From M55B112 sp040880545 (lineage in GTDB: Bacteria > Bacteroidota > Bacteroidia > Bacteroidales > GCA-2748055): a DNA stretch of 24,187 nucleotides. Every line of letters starts with the position of its first letter. The first letter of the stretch is position 1. The notes under the pieces are model-generated. The model ran no database searches, was not told the DNA's origin, and saw only the letters and a program-made list of their open reading frames with translations. The position numbers and the translations under genes are program-made. Shown here in pieces: positions 1 to 7,486 of the stretch. The DNA lies in the NCBI GenBank assembly GCA_040880545.1, contig JBBDIE010000101.1, positions 1 to 24,187 of the forward strand, read 5' to 3'.

Positions 1-66
1 CTGTAGATTCATGTTTGCTTTCATTAGTCTATACAAATTTAACGATTAATATTCACTTTTTGTTTA

Positions 67-363
67 GTGACAATGGAAAGGAGATTCAAGTACTCCAAAA
101 TAGCGTACGGCCAGCGTGAGATCTCTCTGGCCGCCGTGGATAAAATAGCAGAGTACTTTAATATTTCAATTAATGAGTTGATTCATATGTGCGATGATAT
201 TCCAAATGAGATCAGCCTGGAAGATAAAACCACTGTCGAGCAAGTGAAGCTAATTCAAGAACTGGACCTGGAAGAGAAAAACATGGTCTTCAAAATGATC
301 GAGACGTTCCTGACTAAAAAGAAGTTTAAGGATTTCTTTAATAAAAATATTGCGGCTCTCTAA
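67..363 (+). pseudogene. 5'-truncated XRE-family transcriptional regulator remnant
   Basis: This looks like the back half of a small helix-turn-helix regulator. Residues 7-40 (YSKI..G.REIS, then VDKIAEYFNISINELI) match helices 3-5 of an XRE/Cro DNA-binding domain. The C-terminal part (TVEQVKLIQELD, then MIETFLTKKKFKDF) resembles the tail of short XRE regulators that are common in Bacteroidota. Helices 1-2, about 30 residues, are missing. An in-frame TAA lies at 40-42, and the other two frames upstream encode nothing helix-turn-helix-like, so a simple frameshift does not restore the domain. The possible starts, GTG at 67 or ATG at 73, would give a protein without a complete DNA-binding fold. 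I infer a broken gene; a short protein that keeps only the dimerisation tail is possible but unlikely. Confidence 0.6.
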
Positions 364-405
364 TACAATTGCTTTTAGGAAATTTCCTGCTTAAATAAAT
401 TGTAT
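363..405. other. Nested inverted repeat after the regulator remnant
   Basis: A perfect 12-bp palindrome, AGGAAATTTCCT, lies at 377-388. It is enclosed by an 8-bp inverted repeat, ATACAATT at 363-370 and AATTGTAT at 398-405. The structure starts on the last base of the regulator stop codon and lies between two convergent genes. It could be a bidirectional transcription end or an operator. It has no clean T-run, so a classical intrinsic terminator is not proven. Confidence 0.4.
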
Positions 406-466
406 AATAATTGAAGTGTGTTTAATAATCCCAGTAGCTAATCGATGCAAAATTCTTATCCTCTAA

Positions 467-685
467 TTAATTCACCTGTCTTCGCTTTAGGTATCTAAAA
501 GAATAGTATGAAATTGAATACCCTACATATACTCCAAACAGAAACCAAAAACTAAATGAAATAATTCTTCCTATCTCTTTATCAAACTGATTTATGATAA
601 TAATGAAAAGAAAAAATCCCCAAAATAGAAATGATACAATTCTATAAGAGTTTTTTGCTAACCAGATTAATACTCTATTTTTCAT
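467..685 (-). CDS. Small two-helix membrane protein (hypothetical)
   Basis: This 72-residue protein is not recognised. It has two strongly hydrophobic segments, roughly residues 15-32 (rich in F, I and W) and 40-60 (rich in F, Y and S). They are separated by a short charged loop (DKEIGR), and the protein ends in a basic tail (RYLKRRQ). It is predicted to sit in the inner membrane. Its ATG overlaps the stop codon of the preceding small gene (682-852) in an ATGA arrangement. That gene in turn overlaps the end of the RHS gene, so the three are probably co-transcribed and translationally coupled. The position directly behind an RHS tip is where immunity proteins of polymorphic toxins usually lie, but this role is inference. 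The coding region is AT-rich, unlike the core genes further right. Confidence 0.5.
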   Translation of the reverse strand: MKNRVLIWLAKNSYRIVSFLFWGFFLFIIIINQFDKEIGRIISFSFWFLFGVYVGYSISYYSFRYLKRRQVN

Positions 686-852
686 TTTTTTGGCTTAATA
701 AACTCCACAAATAATATACCTGCTAACACAGCTAAGCATAATATTCTAAATACAGAAATAAGAGCAGGTGACAAATTCTCTTTGAAGAATATTAGGAGAA
801 CTAGCGATACAAACCCTAAACCATAAAGCAATATTTTAATACTCTTTTTCAA
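682..852 (-). CDS. Tiny membrane protein with TTG start, overlapping the RHS gene end
   Basis: This is a 56-residue reading frame. It starts at a TTG at 850-852, inside the last codons of the RHS gene, and ends in TGA at 682-684, which overlaps the ATG of the next gene. The product begins MKKSIKILLYG and has two hydrophobic stretches, roughly residues 6-21 and 29-47, then a basic end (FIKPKK). No ATG start is available in the frame because a stop codon lies a few codons upstream of the TTG. The overlap at both ends, the two-helix pattern and the positive ends support a real gene, but I recognise no family and the start is inferred. Confidence 0.45.
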   Translation of the reverse strand: MKKSIKILLYGLGFVSLVLLIFFKENLSPALISVFRILCLAVLAGILFVEFIKPKK

Positions 853-1951
853 TTGGCAAAAATGGTTGCATTAGATTAGTATTATCAGCTGGTGCAACTT
901 CGACTGCATCATTTGATCCTGATAATATATTTGAGATATTCTCTCCTTCTTCAATTGCTCCTTGACTTATTTTTGAGGAAGTTGCGTCCCCATTGTAATT
1001 TGTAACGCTTTCTATGTCTGGCGTCACATTTTCAATCCAACCTCTTGTACCTTCAATAGCTAAACCAGTTCCAATAACAACCTTTGCAAAGATGCTTCCT
1101 CCTCCATTAGGTTCGCCTCCTCCTTCAGGAGAAGGAGAGGGATAGTTGTTCTCAATATCTTTCTGACCTTGTAATTGTTGTTGAGCAGCCTTCTCCTTTG
1201 CTAGACGTTCATTTTTTTGCTGATTCTTATAACCTGGGTTATCTTCAAATAACATATCAGCATGAAGAAATCCACTTTTTCGGCTTTCCTGCGCCATTTT
1301 AACTACTAAAACAGTAAGCAAAACTGCACCTGCTGTTACTGTGGCCGCTGCAACTGGGTTTGCCGCAATTAATGCCGCAATCTCTGGTCCCTCACCCTTC
1401 TTATCAATGAATAAAATCGGATTATTTACAGCATAAGAATAGGGAGTTTGAAAGTTATAGATTTCCGTTTTGGGATCAATAGAATGAAAGCGTCCAATCG
1501 CTGGATCATAGAACCTCGCTCCGTAGTCGTAAAGGTCAAGGTTTACGCCCCCCAGCTGGTCGTCCTGAAGTTCTTTACCATTGTAGAGGTACTTGTTATC
1601 TATCCCGTAATCGGTGAAGTTAAATCTCATCCCAAACGGATAATAGTCAGATCTTTGGTCAACATTTCCCTGGTCATCAAGAACAACCCTGGTATTCCCT
1701 AAATGGTCTTTAAGGAAATATTCATAACTCAATAATGTGCTTCCGTTCATATCCACCATTCCTTCTTCATTAAGTAGATAATCAAGTGAATAATTTGTCG
1801 ATCCATCACTTTTATAAACGAATGAACCAGCAAACATGGTATTTTCATTCAACAGACCATCATATACTTTTAACCATTTTGTTCCTGATGCATCGTAAAT
1901 GTACGAAATATTGTCATTCAAGTATGAAAGATTTGTACTGGAATTATCCAT
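836..1951 (-). CDS. RHS repeat protein, C-terminal fragment (end of core plus variable tip)
   Basis: RHS proteins are large secreted or surface beta-cage proteins that enclose a variable C-terminal domain, often a toxin. Residues 1-185 carry the typical end of the Bacteroidota RHS core: KDHLGNTRVVLDDQGN, DYYPFGMRF, YLYNGKELQDD, YDYGARFYDPAIGRFHSIDP and then PYSYAVNNPILFIDKKG. The last motif corresponds to the conserved junction where the tip begins. The tip (about 186-371) has an Ala/Val-rich hydrophobic helix at roughly 189-216, a Gln/Lys/Glu-rich stretch, a Pro/Ser/Gly linker and an acidic end. I recognise no toxin family in it. Full-length relatives usually exceed 1000 residues. Here a stop codon lies five codons before the ATG and the YD repeats and signal peptide are missing, so this is a 5'-truncated copy or a detached cassette. 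Two small membrane-protein genes follow with overlaps. Confidence 0.8.
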   Translation of the reverse strand: MDNSSTNLSYLNDNISYIYDASGTKWLKVYDGLLNENTMFAGSFVYKSDGSTNYSLDYLLNEEGMVDMNGSTLLSYEYFLKDHLGNTRVVLDDQGNVDQRSDYYPFGMRFNFTDYGIDNKYLYNGKELQDDQLGGVNLDLYDYGARFYDPAIGRFHSIDPKTEIYNFQTPYSYAVNNPILFIDKKGEGPEIAALIAANPVAAATVTAGAVLLTVLVVKMAQESRKSGFLHADMLFEDNPGYKNQQKNERLAKEKAAQQQLQGQKDIENNYPSPSPEGGGEPNGGGSIFAKVVIGTGLAIEGTRGWIENVTPDIESVTNYNGDATSSKISQGAIEEGENISNILSGSNDAVEVAPADNTNLMQPFLPIEKEY

Positions 1952-2127
1952 AGGAAGAGACTGATCCTATTTTCAAAGAACATAGCTGAGGATATGGATT
2001 AATTGCAATGAAAATGTCTGAACCTCCTATGTTACCATAACGTTTAATGATCTTGCTCAGGAACGAGGATAAGTATGATATTAATCAATTTAATTTACCT
2101 TAGCATATTGAACCAAAAAGAAATATT

Positions 2128-3738
2128 ATGAGGTCTCTAATATACGTTGCCTTTGCTGTTTTGCTCCTGTTCAGCAGTTGCCGACAACATCGGGCCAACG
2201 CCGGTAAAAAGCCTAACGTACTGTTTATCCTGGTCGATGACCTGGGTTATCATGACCTGGGCTACACGGGTAGTGCATACTATGAAACGCCGCATATCGA
2301 CCGGCTGGCAACTGAAAGCATGTTTTTTACCCACGGCTATGCCAGTTGCCAGGTCTGCAGTCCGTCGCGTGCCAGTATCATGTCGGGGAAATTCCCTGCC
2401 AGGCACGGAATCACCGACTGGATCGGTGCAAAAACAGGTGATGCGTGGAGAAAAGAAGGGAGATTTAATAAATTACTGCCCCCCGAAAACGGAGATCATC
2501 TGCCGCATGAATACATAACCCTGCCTGAAGCGATGAAGGAGGCAGGTTATACCACCTTTTTTGCGGGCAAATGGCACCTGGGCGGGGAGGGATCGCTCCC
2601 GACCGACCATGGCTTCGACATCAACCGGGGTGGCTTCCATGCCGGCAGTCCGGCCAACGGTCGCTACTTCTCTCCCTTCAACAATCCGCAAATGGCAGAT
2701 CATGAAAACGAAAAAGGGATGGCCCTGCCAATGAAACTGGCACGGGAGACAGAACAATTTATCCGTGAACATAAAGACTCCGCATTTTTTGCTTTTCTCT
2801 CCTTCTACGCTGTCCATAGCCCCATTCAGACAACAGAGGAAAAATGGGCGAAATACAGGGATAAGGCAGAAGAGATGGGGATCGCCGAGTCGGGCTTCGA
2901 GATGAAGAAATACCTTCCCATGCGGGTGGTGCAGGACAACCCGGTGTATGCCGGATTGGTGGAGATGACGGACGACGCGGTGGGTCATGTGCTGGATCTG
3001 CTCATAGAACTGGGACTGGAGGAGAACACGATCGTGATCTTCACATCCGACAATGGCGGTGTCTCGGCCGGCGACGCATTCGCCACATCAAACCTGCCCC
3101 TCAGAGGTGGTAAAGGATACCAGTTCGAAGGGGGCATCCGGGAGCCCTATTTCATTAAGGTGCCATGGCTCAATATTGCAGGTAAAAAATCATCCGTTCC
3201 GGCAACAGGTACCGATTTCTATCCAACGATCCTTGAACTGACAGGCGCAGAGCTGCGACCCGGGGAACACCACGATGGCATCAGCCTGGTCCCTGCATTC
3301 CATGATGAATCGATCCCCGACAGGCCCCTCTACTGGCACTACCCGCACTACGGAAACCAGGGCGGTGAACCCTCCTCTGTTATCAGGCTGGGTGAATGGA
3401 AATTGATCCATTACTATGAGGATGACAAGGTGGAACTGTATAACCTGAAACTGGACGAAGAAGAGCACAATGATGTGGCTGGGGAGCACCCGGAGCTGGT
3501 CCGCCGGCTCCATGAACAAATGTTTGGATACCTGGATGCTGTCGGTGCAAAGTTTCCTGTGCATGATCCCCTTTACGAGGAGGCTCTTGAAAAAGAACAC
3601 CTGGAAAAGGTTCGCACAGTGCGTATGCCCCGGCTTGAGGCACAAAGAATGGAGTTTCTCTCAAAAGAATTTGATCCCGGTAACAACTGGTGGGGCAGCG
3701 ATATTGGTGATCTATCGTTTTTTAGCGCATCTCAATAA
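2128..3738 (+). CDS. Sulfatase (S1 family, Cys-type), lipoprotein
   Basis: This enzyme is predicted to hydrolyse sulfate esters, probably on sulfated polysaccharides. The first 18 residues form a lipoprotein signal (hydrophobic core, then FSSC with Cys18), so the protein is likely anchored outside the cytoplasm. Asp37 and Asp38 (VDDLG) are metal ligands. CSPSR at Cys77-Arg81 is the sulfatase signature whose Cys is oxidised to formylglycine; the Cys form needs a separate maturase, none of which is in this window. AGKWHLG, AVHSP and SDNGG (Asp308, Asn309) supply the other conserved active-site segments. The length of 536 residues is normal. It converges with the GH9 gene, with 9 bp between their stops and no clear terminator. 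The substrate and S1 subfamily cannot be fixed by eye. The GC content is higher than in the patch to its left. Confidence 0.93.
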   Translation: MRSLIYVAFAVLLLFSSCRQHRANAGKKPNVLFILVDDLGYHDLGYTGSAYYETPHIDRLATESMFFTHGYASCQVCSPSRASIMSGKFPARHGITDWIGAKTGDAWRKEGRFNKLLPPENGDHLPHEYITLPEAMKEAGYTTFFAGKWHLGGEGSLPTDHGFDINRGGFHAGSPANGRYFSPFNNPQMADHENEKGMALPMKLARETEQFIREHKDSAFFAFLSFYAVHSPIQTTEEKWAKYRDKAEEMGIAESGFEMKKYLPMRVVQDNPVYAGLVEMTDDAVGHVLDLLIELGLEENTIVIFTSDNGGVSAGDAFATSNLPLRGGKGYQFEGGIREPYFIKVPWLNIAGKKSSVPATGTDFYPTILELTGAELRPGEHHDGISLVPAFHDESIPDRPLYWHYPHYGNQGGEPSSVIRLGEWKLIHYYEDDKVELYNLKLDEEEHNDVAGEHPELVRRLHEQMFGYLDAVGAKFPVHDPLYEEALEKEHLEKVRTVRMPRLEAQRMEFLSKEFDPGNNWWGSDIGDLSFFSASQ

Positions 3739-3747
3739 TACTACCCC

Positions 3748-6279
3748 TTATTTTATCAAGCTCTTAAAAGCGGATCCAAAAATAAGATAACTGGTATTTC
3801 CGCCAATCGTGCCCTCGTTTTGTCCCCACAGAAATGGCCAATCATCGTAGTTTTCAAAGTGGTCGGGTTGTCTGAATAATATACCAGGGGCCACATTGCC
3901 CGGAATAAATGAGAAATCAGCCCTGTTATTACCATAAAATACTTCTTTGGGACGAGATGCTCCCACTGTTGCCACTAAGGAATAATTGTGATACGGATGA
4001 CAGCCAAACAGCCAGTTTGTGGCCTTGAAAGCATGGTTGGCATCAATAATATCAGGGAAATGTGTGTTGGCAAAGCAAATGGTGGTGCCAAAGTTTACCA
4101 CGCCTCCGCTTCCTGCCCAGTTACCAAGGCTGATGGGTACTCCGAACGGATTATTCTTTTCAAGCTCATCGATATACGCTTTGTACTTTACAACATACGG
4201 CTTGAGCTTTTCTTTGAAGGATGCGTCCATGTGCGGAATGGCATGTAATGCCGTCAATATGGTACCACTGACATTTCGCTCAAGTGCAGGCCATAAAAGT
4301 TCCTGAAATTTATCGATATATTGTTGCTCCCCTGTTGAGATGTACAGTTGAAGATTGGTGGCCATACTAGCAGATCCGTCTCTCCTGCCGGTAGGATTTT
4401 GTTGCTGATTGGCAAGTAATTCCGTTGCCTCTTTCAGAAGTCTTCTTGACTGTTGCAAAGCTCTTTCCGAAAGATCGTCGTTATATCCCTTCATTGCCCG
4501 GCTTGCTGCAGCAAACATTGCTGCTGCCCTGAGATCGAGGCCGGGATTACGGCTTGTAAATGCCCACATATCATCCTTAACTCCGCTCGACCGCCCGTCA
4601 GGGGCCACTTCGTATGGACCAAGGTTCATATTATACGGAAGGCCGTCTGTTATAGAGGCTGCATCACCGAGGTGATGGTAGTTATCGAGAACAGCGTTTG
4701 AAAGGGTTTGTGCCATGTGGCCGATAATCTCTGCCTGAGCCACCAGTTGCAATGTTCCATGTTCGATAAACTGCAACACATCTGGCGTCCCATCCGGCCG
4801 GTGAAGGTCAACATAACGTTGCTTCTGATCAACAAACGTTTGATCGCGTAAGGGTTTGAAATATTCCCATGTCTGGACAAAGTTCTGTACTACTCCAATG
4901 TTCGATCCTGTCTCGATATCAAAATCCCCGGCATCGAAAAACCCACCAATGTTTAATCCGGGGATCAATTCCAGTGCTTTATACCTGGTATCGGTTGTTG
5001 GCCCTTGCCCATGGAGGTCGAAATGATCAGTGTTTGGTGGTGCCTGGAGATAACCGTCCTTAAATGGCTCGCCGTGCCACACCCTGTATGCCTCGTTTAC
5101 AAACATGTGATTCATGTGTATGGGAATCCATATATCGCTGGTGGCGTCGGTAATCTTATTGTAGACGTTATTTTCTATTATAAAGTTATTTGTTTTAAAG
5201 TCGCCATACTGAATATAGTATATACCGGGGGTATTCACCGGAGAAAAATCAAATTTCACATAGTGATATTTATAATAGTCACCCCAGGGTACGATATTAC
5301 CGCTGAATACTTCGGTAGCTGTACCGTTGTCGCCTATTTTATATAGGGATGCTTCTGCAAGCGGTTTATCTTTTTTGTCAAGTTCAATGACAGAGACTTT
5401 TTGTTGCGAAGGGAGGTAGCCCACCTGAGAGAAAGCGATATTTGGCTCTCTTTTCCAACCGTCAATGGCATTTGGTTCAACAGTCCATGTCAACACCTTG
5501 CCTGTTTTTCCTGCCGGCAGCAAACTGCGAACTACAAACCAGCCATTTTGTGCCAGCACACGGCCGTCGAAAAGCATAAGATCGGCATCCCGGGAGGTGA
5601 TTTTTACCAATCTTTCGGGTTCATCGGGTGCCAGAAGCAGGGTACGGCCGGTTTCCAGGGGTAGCGGAGCGATAAACCTACCGGTCCCCCTTTCGTCGGA
5701 TGTTACATACCCCTTAAATTGCCTGAGTTTTTCACTGTCGGGCTTTGTAGTGGTATTACCCACCACATAGCGCGGGATCCGATTGATACGTCCATCCATC
5801 AGATAGGTCTTTGCCCAGTATTGTGAGGGCAGAAACTCAAGATTAAAACCGGCACTCCCTTCAAGTTCCCCGGGTACGGGTTTATTAAGGTAAACAGATA
5901 TCTCAACACCTTTACCCTTAGCTGTGACAACCACGCGCGATTCAAAATCGTAATCTTCATACCGTAATATCGATTCAATGGTCTTCGAGGCATGGTCAAC
6001 CTTTCGGCTGGGTATTTCCGGAACAAGGTCCCACTGCTCCGGAGTGCTTGAAAGTCTCACAGCGCCGCCTTGCCATGTTCTGACACCATGGTGAATAATT
6101 TCTATACCGGCGGTCTTCTCATCGTTAAATCCTCCTGTAAAGAGGTTATTGTATACAAGAAGATTGACGCCTTGTGTCTCGAAATACTCAAGATCATTGA
6201 GTATCAACTCCTGTCCCGAAGCATCATCGAATGCCGCTAACAGTAGCACTACGAATGATAAAAATGTAACTCTTTTCAT
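3748..6279 (-). CDS. Glycoside hydrolase family 9 enzyme with Ig-like domain
   Basis: This is a secreted inverting glycosidase of the GH9 (cellulase) family. Residues 1-22 are a signal peptide with an SPI-like site near ASG/Q. Residues of about 23-275 form a beta-rich N-terminal region also seen in other Bacteroidota GH9 proteins; I know no function for it. From about 280 (NIAFSQVGYLPSQQK) comes the N-terminal Ig-like domain of cellulases, followed by the (alpha/alpha)6 catalytic domain. FDAGDFD holds the paired catalytic Asp449 and Asp452, LFGCHPYHNYSLVATVG is the conserved C-terminal motif, and QNEGT gives Glu822, the likely general acid. All key residues are present and the length of 843 is typical of this architecture. 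Cellulose, xyloglucan or mixed-linkage glucan are all possible substrates. It lies 59 bp behind rfaE1 on the same strand, but a shared transcript is not shown. Confidence 0.92.
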   Translation of the reverse strand: MKRVTFLSFVVLLLAAFDDASGQELILNDLEYFETQGVNLLVYNNLFTGGFNDEKTAGIEIIHHGVRTWQGGAVRLSSTPEQWDLVPEIPSRKVDHASKTIESILRYEDYDFESRVVVTAKGKGVEISVYLNKPVPGELEGSAGFNLEFLPSQYWAKTYLMDGRINRIPRYVVGNTTTKPDSEKLRQFKGYVTSDERGTGRFIAPLPLETGRTLLLAPDEPERLVKITSRDADLMLFDGRVLAQNGWFVVRSLLPAGKTGKVLTWTVEPNAIDGWKREPNIAFSQVGYLPSQQKVSVIELDKKDKPLAEASLYKIGDNGTATEVFSGNIVPWGDYYKYHYVKFDFSPVNTPGIYYIQYGDFKTNNFIIENNVYNKITDATSDIWIPIHMNHMFVNEAYRVWHGEPFKDGYLQAPPNTDHFDLHGQGPTTDTRYKALELIPGLNIGGFFDAGDFDIETGSNIGVVQNFVQTWEYFKPLRDQTFVDQKQRYVDLHRPDGTPDVLQFIEHGTLQLVAQAEIIGHMAQTLSNAVLDNYHHLGDAASITDGLPYNMNLGPYEVAPDGRSSGVKDDMWAFTSRNPGLDLRAAAMFAAASRAMKGYNDDLSERALQQSRRLLKEATELLANQQQNPTGRRDGSASMATNLQLYISTGEQQYIDKFQELLWPALERNVSGTILTALHAIPHMDASFKEKLKPYVVKYKAYIDELEKNNPFGVPISLGNWAGSGGVVNFGTTICFANTHFPDIIDANHAFKATNWLFGCHPYHNYSLVATVGASRPKEVFYGNNRADFSFIPGNVAPGILFRQPDHFENYDDWPFLWGQNEGTIGGNTSYLIFGSAFKSLIK

Positions 6280-6338
6280 ATTGATTAAAAATTAGAAACA
6301 GGTGTGGTTTATATATTATCCATTATTGCCCTTATATC

Positions 6339-7343
6339 TCACTCACTTCCCAAATACTTCGTACATTCTGTCTCCAGCTGTTCCCTGTTTACCGGAACAA
6401 CACCCGATTTTTCACAAACCTCACCACCGGCAAGATTGGCCACTGCCCCGGCTTGCGGAGGAGTCATGCCGCCCGACTGGCAGAGCGCTAAAACACTGAT
6501 GACGGTATCGCCGGCCCCGGAAACATCGATAATTTTCCGCTTTACCGCCGGGAAATGATGATGTCCTTCCTGTTCCATGACCAATATCCCCTGCTCCGAA
6601 AGGGTGATCATCAATGTGTCAATTTGCTGTTCGCTTCTGAATTTTTCACCGGCTACCACGATTTTGCCTATGTCGGATTTCGATTCTTCAATCTTTACCC
6701 CCTTTACAAACTCTTTCAGGTTCGGCTTGTATGTAGTGATGTTTTTATATGCACGGAAATTCCTGTATTTCGGATCCGCCATGATCGGTATATGCAGCTT
6801 GTTGGCCAGTTTGCAAACCCTTGAAATAATCGACTGGGTGATCACCCCCTTGTCATAATCCTGGAATATAATGGCATCGATCCCCCCGGTTTGGATCAGG
6901 TTCAGTACCATCTCGATGAAATTGTCCTGGATCCTTTTCGACAAACTGTTCTCGATCTCCTCGTCGATCCTGAGCAGGTGCTTGAATCCCGAGATCACCC
7001 GCGTCTTCTGCGTGGTGATCCTGTAATCGTCCACCGTTATTCCGACATCCGACAAATTCTGTTCTTCCAGCAAGTGCAGAAAAACTGTGCCTTTCTCATC
7101 CCCGCCGATCACCGAACACAAAATGGGAACTGCTCCCATGGATTTCACATTCAGTGCTACATTGGCCGCTCCCCCGAGCCTGCTCTCCTCAACAATGTCG
7201 GAGACAATGGGTACCGGCGCTTCCGGCGATACCCGATCCACATTACCCCATAAATAGGTGTCGATCATCACATCACCTATGATGAGTATTTTCTTGTTGG
7301 AAATACTTTTAAAAAATTTCGGAAAATCAAATCCTTCAAACAT
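6339..7343 (-). CDS. rfaE1: D-glycero-beta-D-manno-heptose-7-phosphate kinase
   Basis: This kinase phosphorylates heptose-7-phosphate to the 1,7-bisphosphate in the cytoplasm, a step towards ADP-heptose for lipopolysaccharide. It is a PfkB/ribokinase-fold enzyme. IIGDVMIDTYLWG at the N-terminus and DRVSPEAPVP are hallmarks of the RfaE/HldE kinase domain. RLGGAANVALN binds sugar, and DVSGAGDT carries the catalytic base Asp279 and the anion hole. The protein ends at 334 residues, so the adenylyltransferase half found in the fused HldE is absent; it must be encoded elsewhere. A good TAnnTTTG promoter box lies about 26 bp upstream of the ATG. The GH9 gene follows on the same strand after 59 bp but has no functional link. 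Confidence 0.93.
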   Translation of the reverse strand: MFEGFDFPKFFKSISNKKILIIGDVMIDTYLWGNVDRVSPEAPVPIVSDIVEESRLGGAANVALNVKSMGAVPILCSVIGGDEKGTVFLHLLEEQNLSDVGITVDDYRITTQKTRVISGFKHLLRIDEEIENSLSKRIQDNFIEMVLNLIQTGGIDAIIFQDYDKGVITQSIISRVCKLANKLHIPIMADPKYRNFRAYKNITTYKPNLKEFVKGVKIEESKSDIGKIVVAGEKFRSEQQIDTLMITLSEQGILVMEQEGHHHFPAVKRKIIDVSGAGDTVISVLALCQSGGMTPPQAGAVANLAGGEVCEKSGVVPVNREQLETECTKYLGSE

Positions 7344-7368
7344 CTGGTTTCAGTTCTTAATGATCTGG

Positions 7369-7399
7369 CAAAGATAAAATTAAATTGTGGCTGTCCATA
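7369..7399 (-). promoter_or_regulatory. Bacteroidota-type promoter for rfaE1
   Basis: On the minus strand TATCTTTG (7369-7376) is a perfect match to the -7 consensus TAnnTTTG. TATG lies 19 bases upstream, where TTTG is expected at -33. The implied transcript would start about 20 bases before the rfaE1 ATG. The call rests on sequence match only. Confidence 0.5.
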
Positions 7400-7486
7400 A
7401 TGTCCCATATTCAGTACCCAGCCAGCAACCTTTTTGAGTATGACACAGCTAGTGTTGTTTTCTTGCAAGCACTAATCAACCGTGTT

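Noticed and set aside
1952..2127. Promoter for the sulfatase gene
   Set aside because: TACCTTAG near 2096 is one base off the -7 consensus, but nothing resembling TTTG lies 19 bases upstream, so no site was listed.
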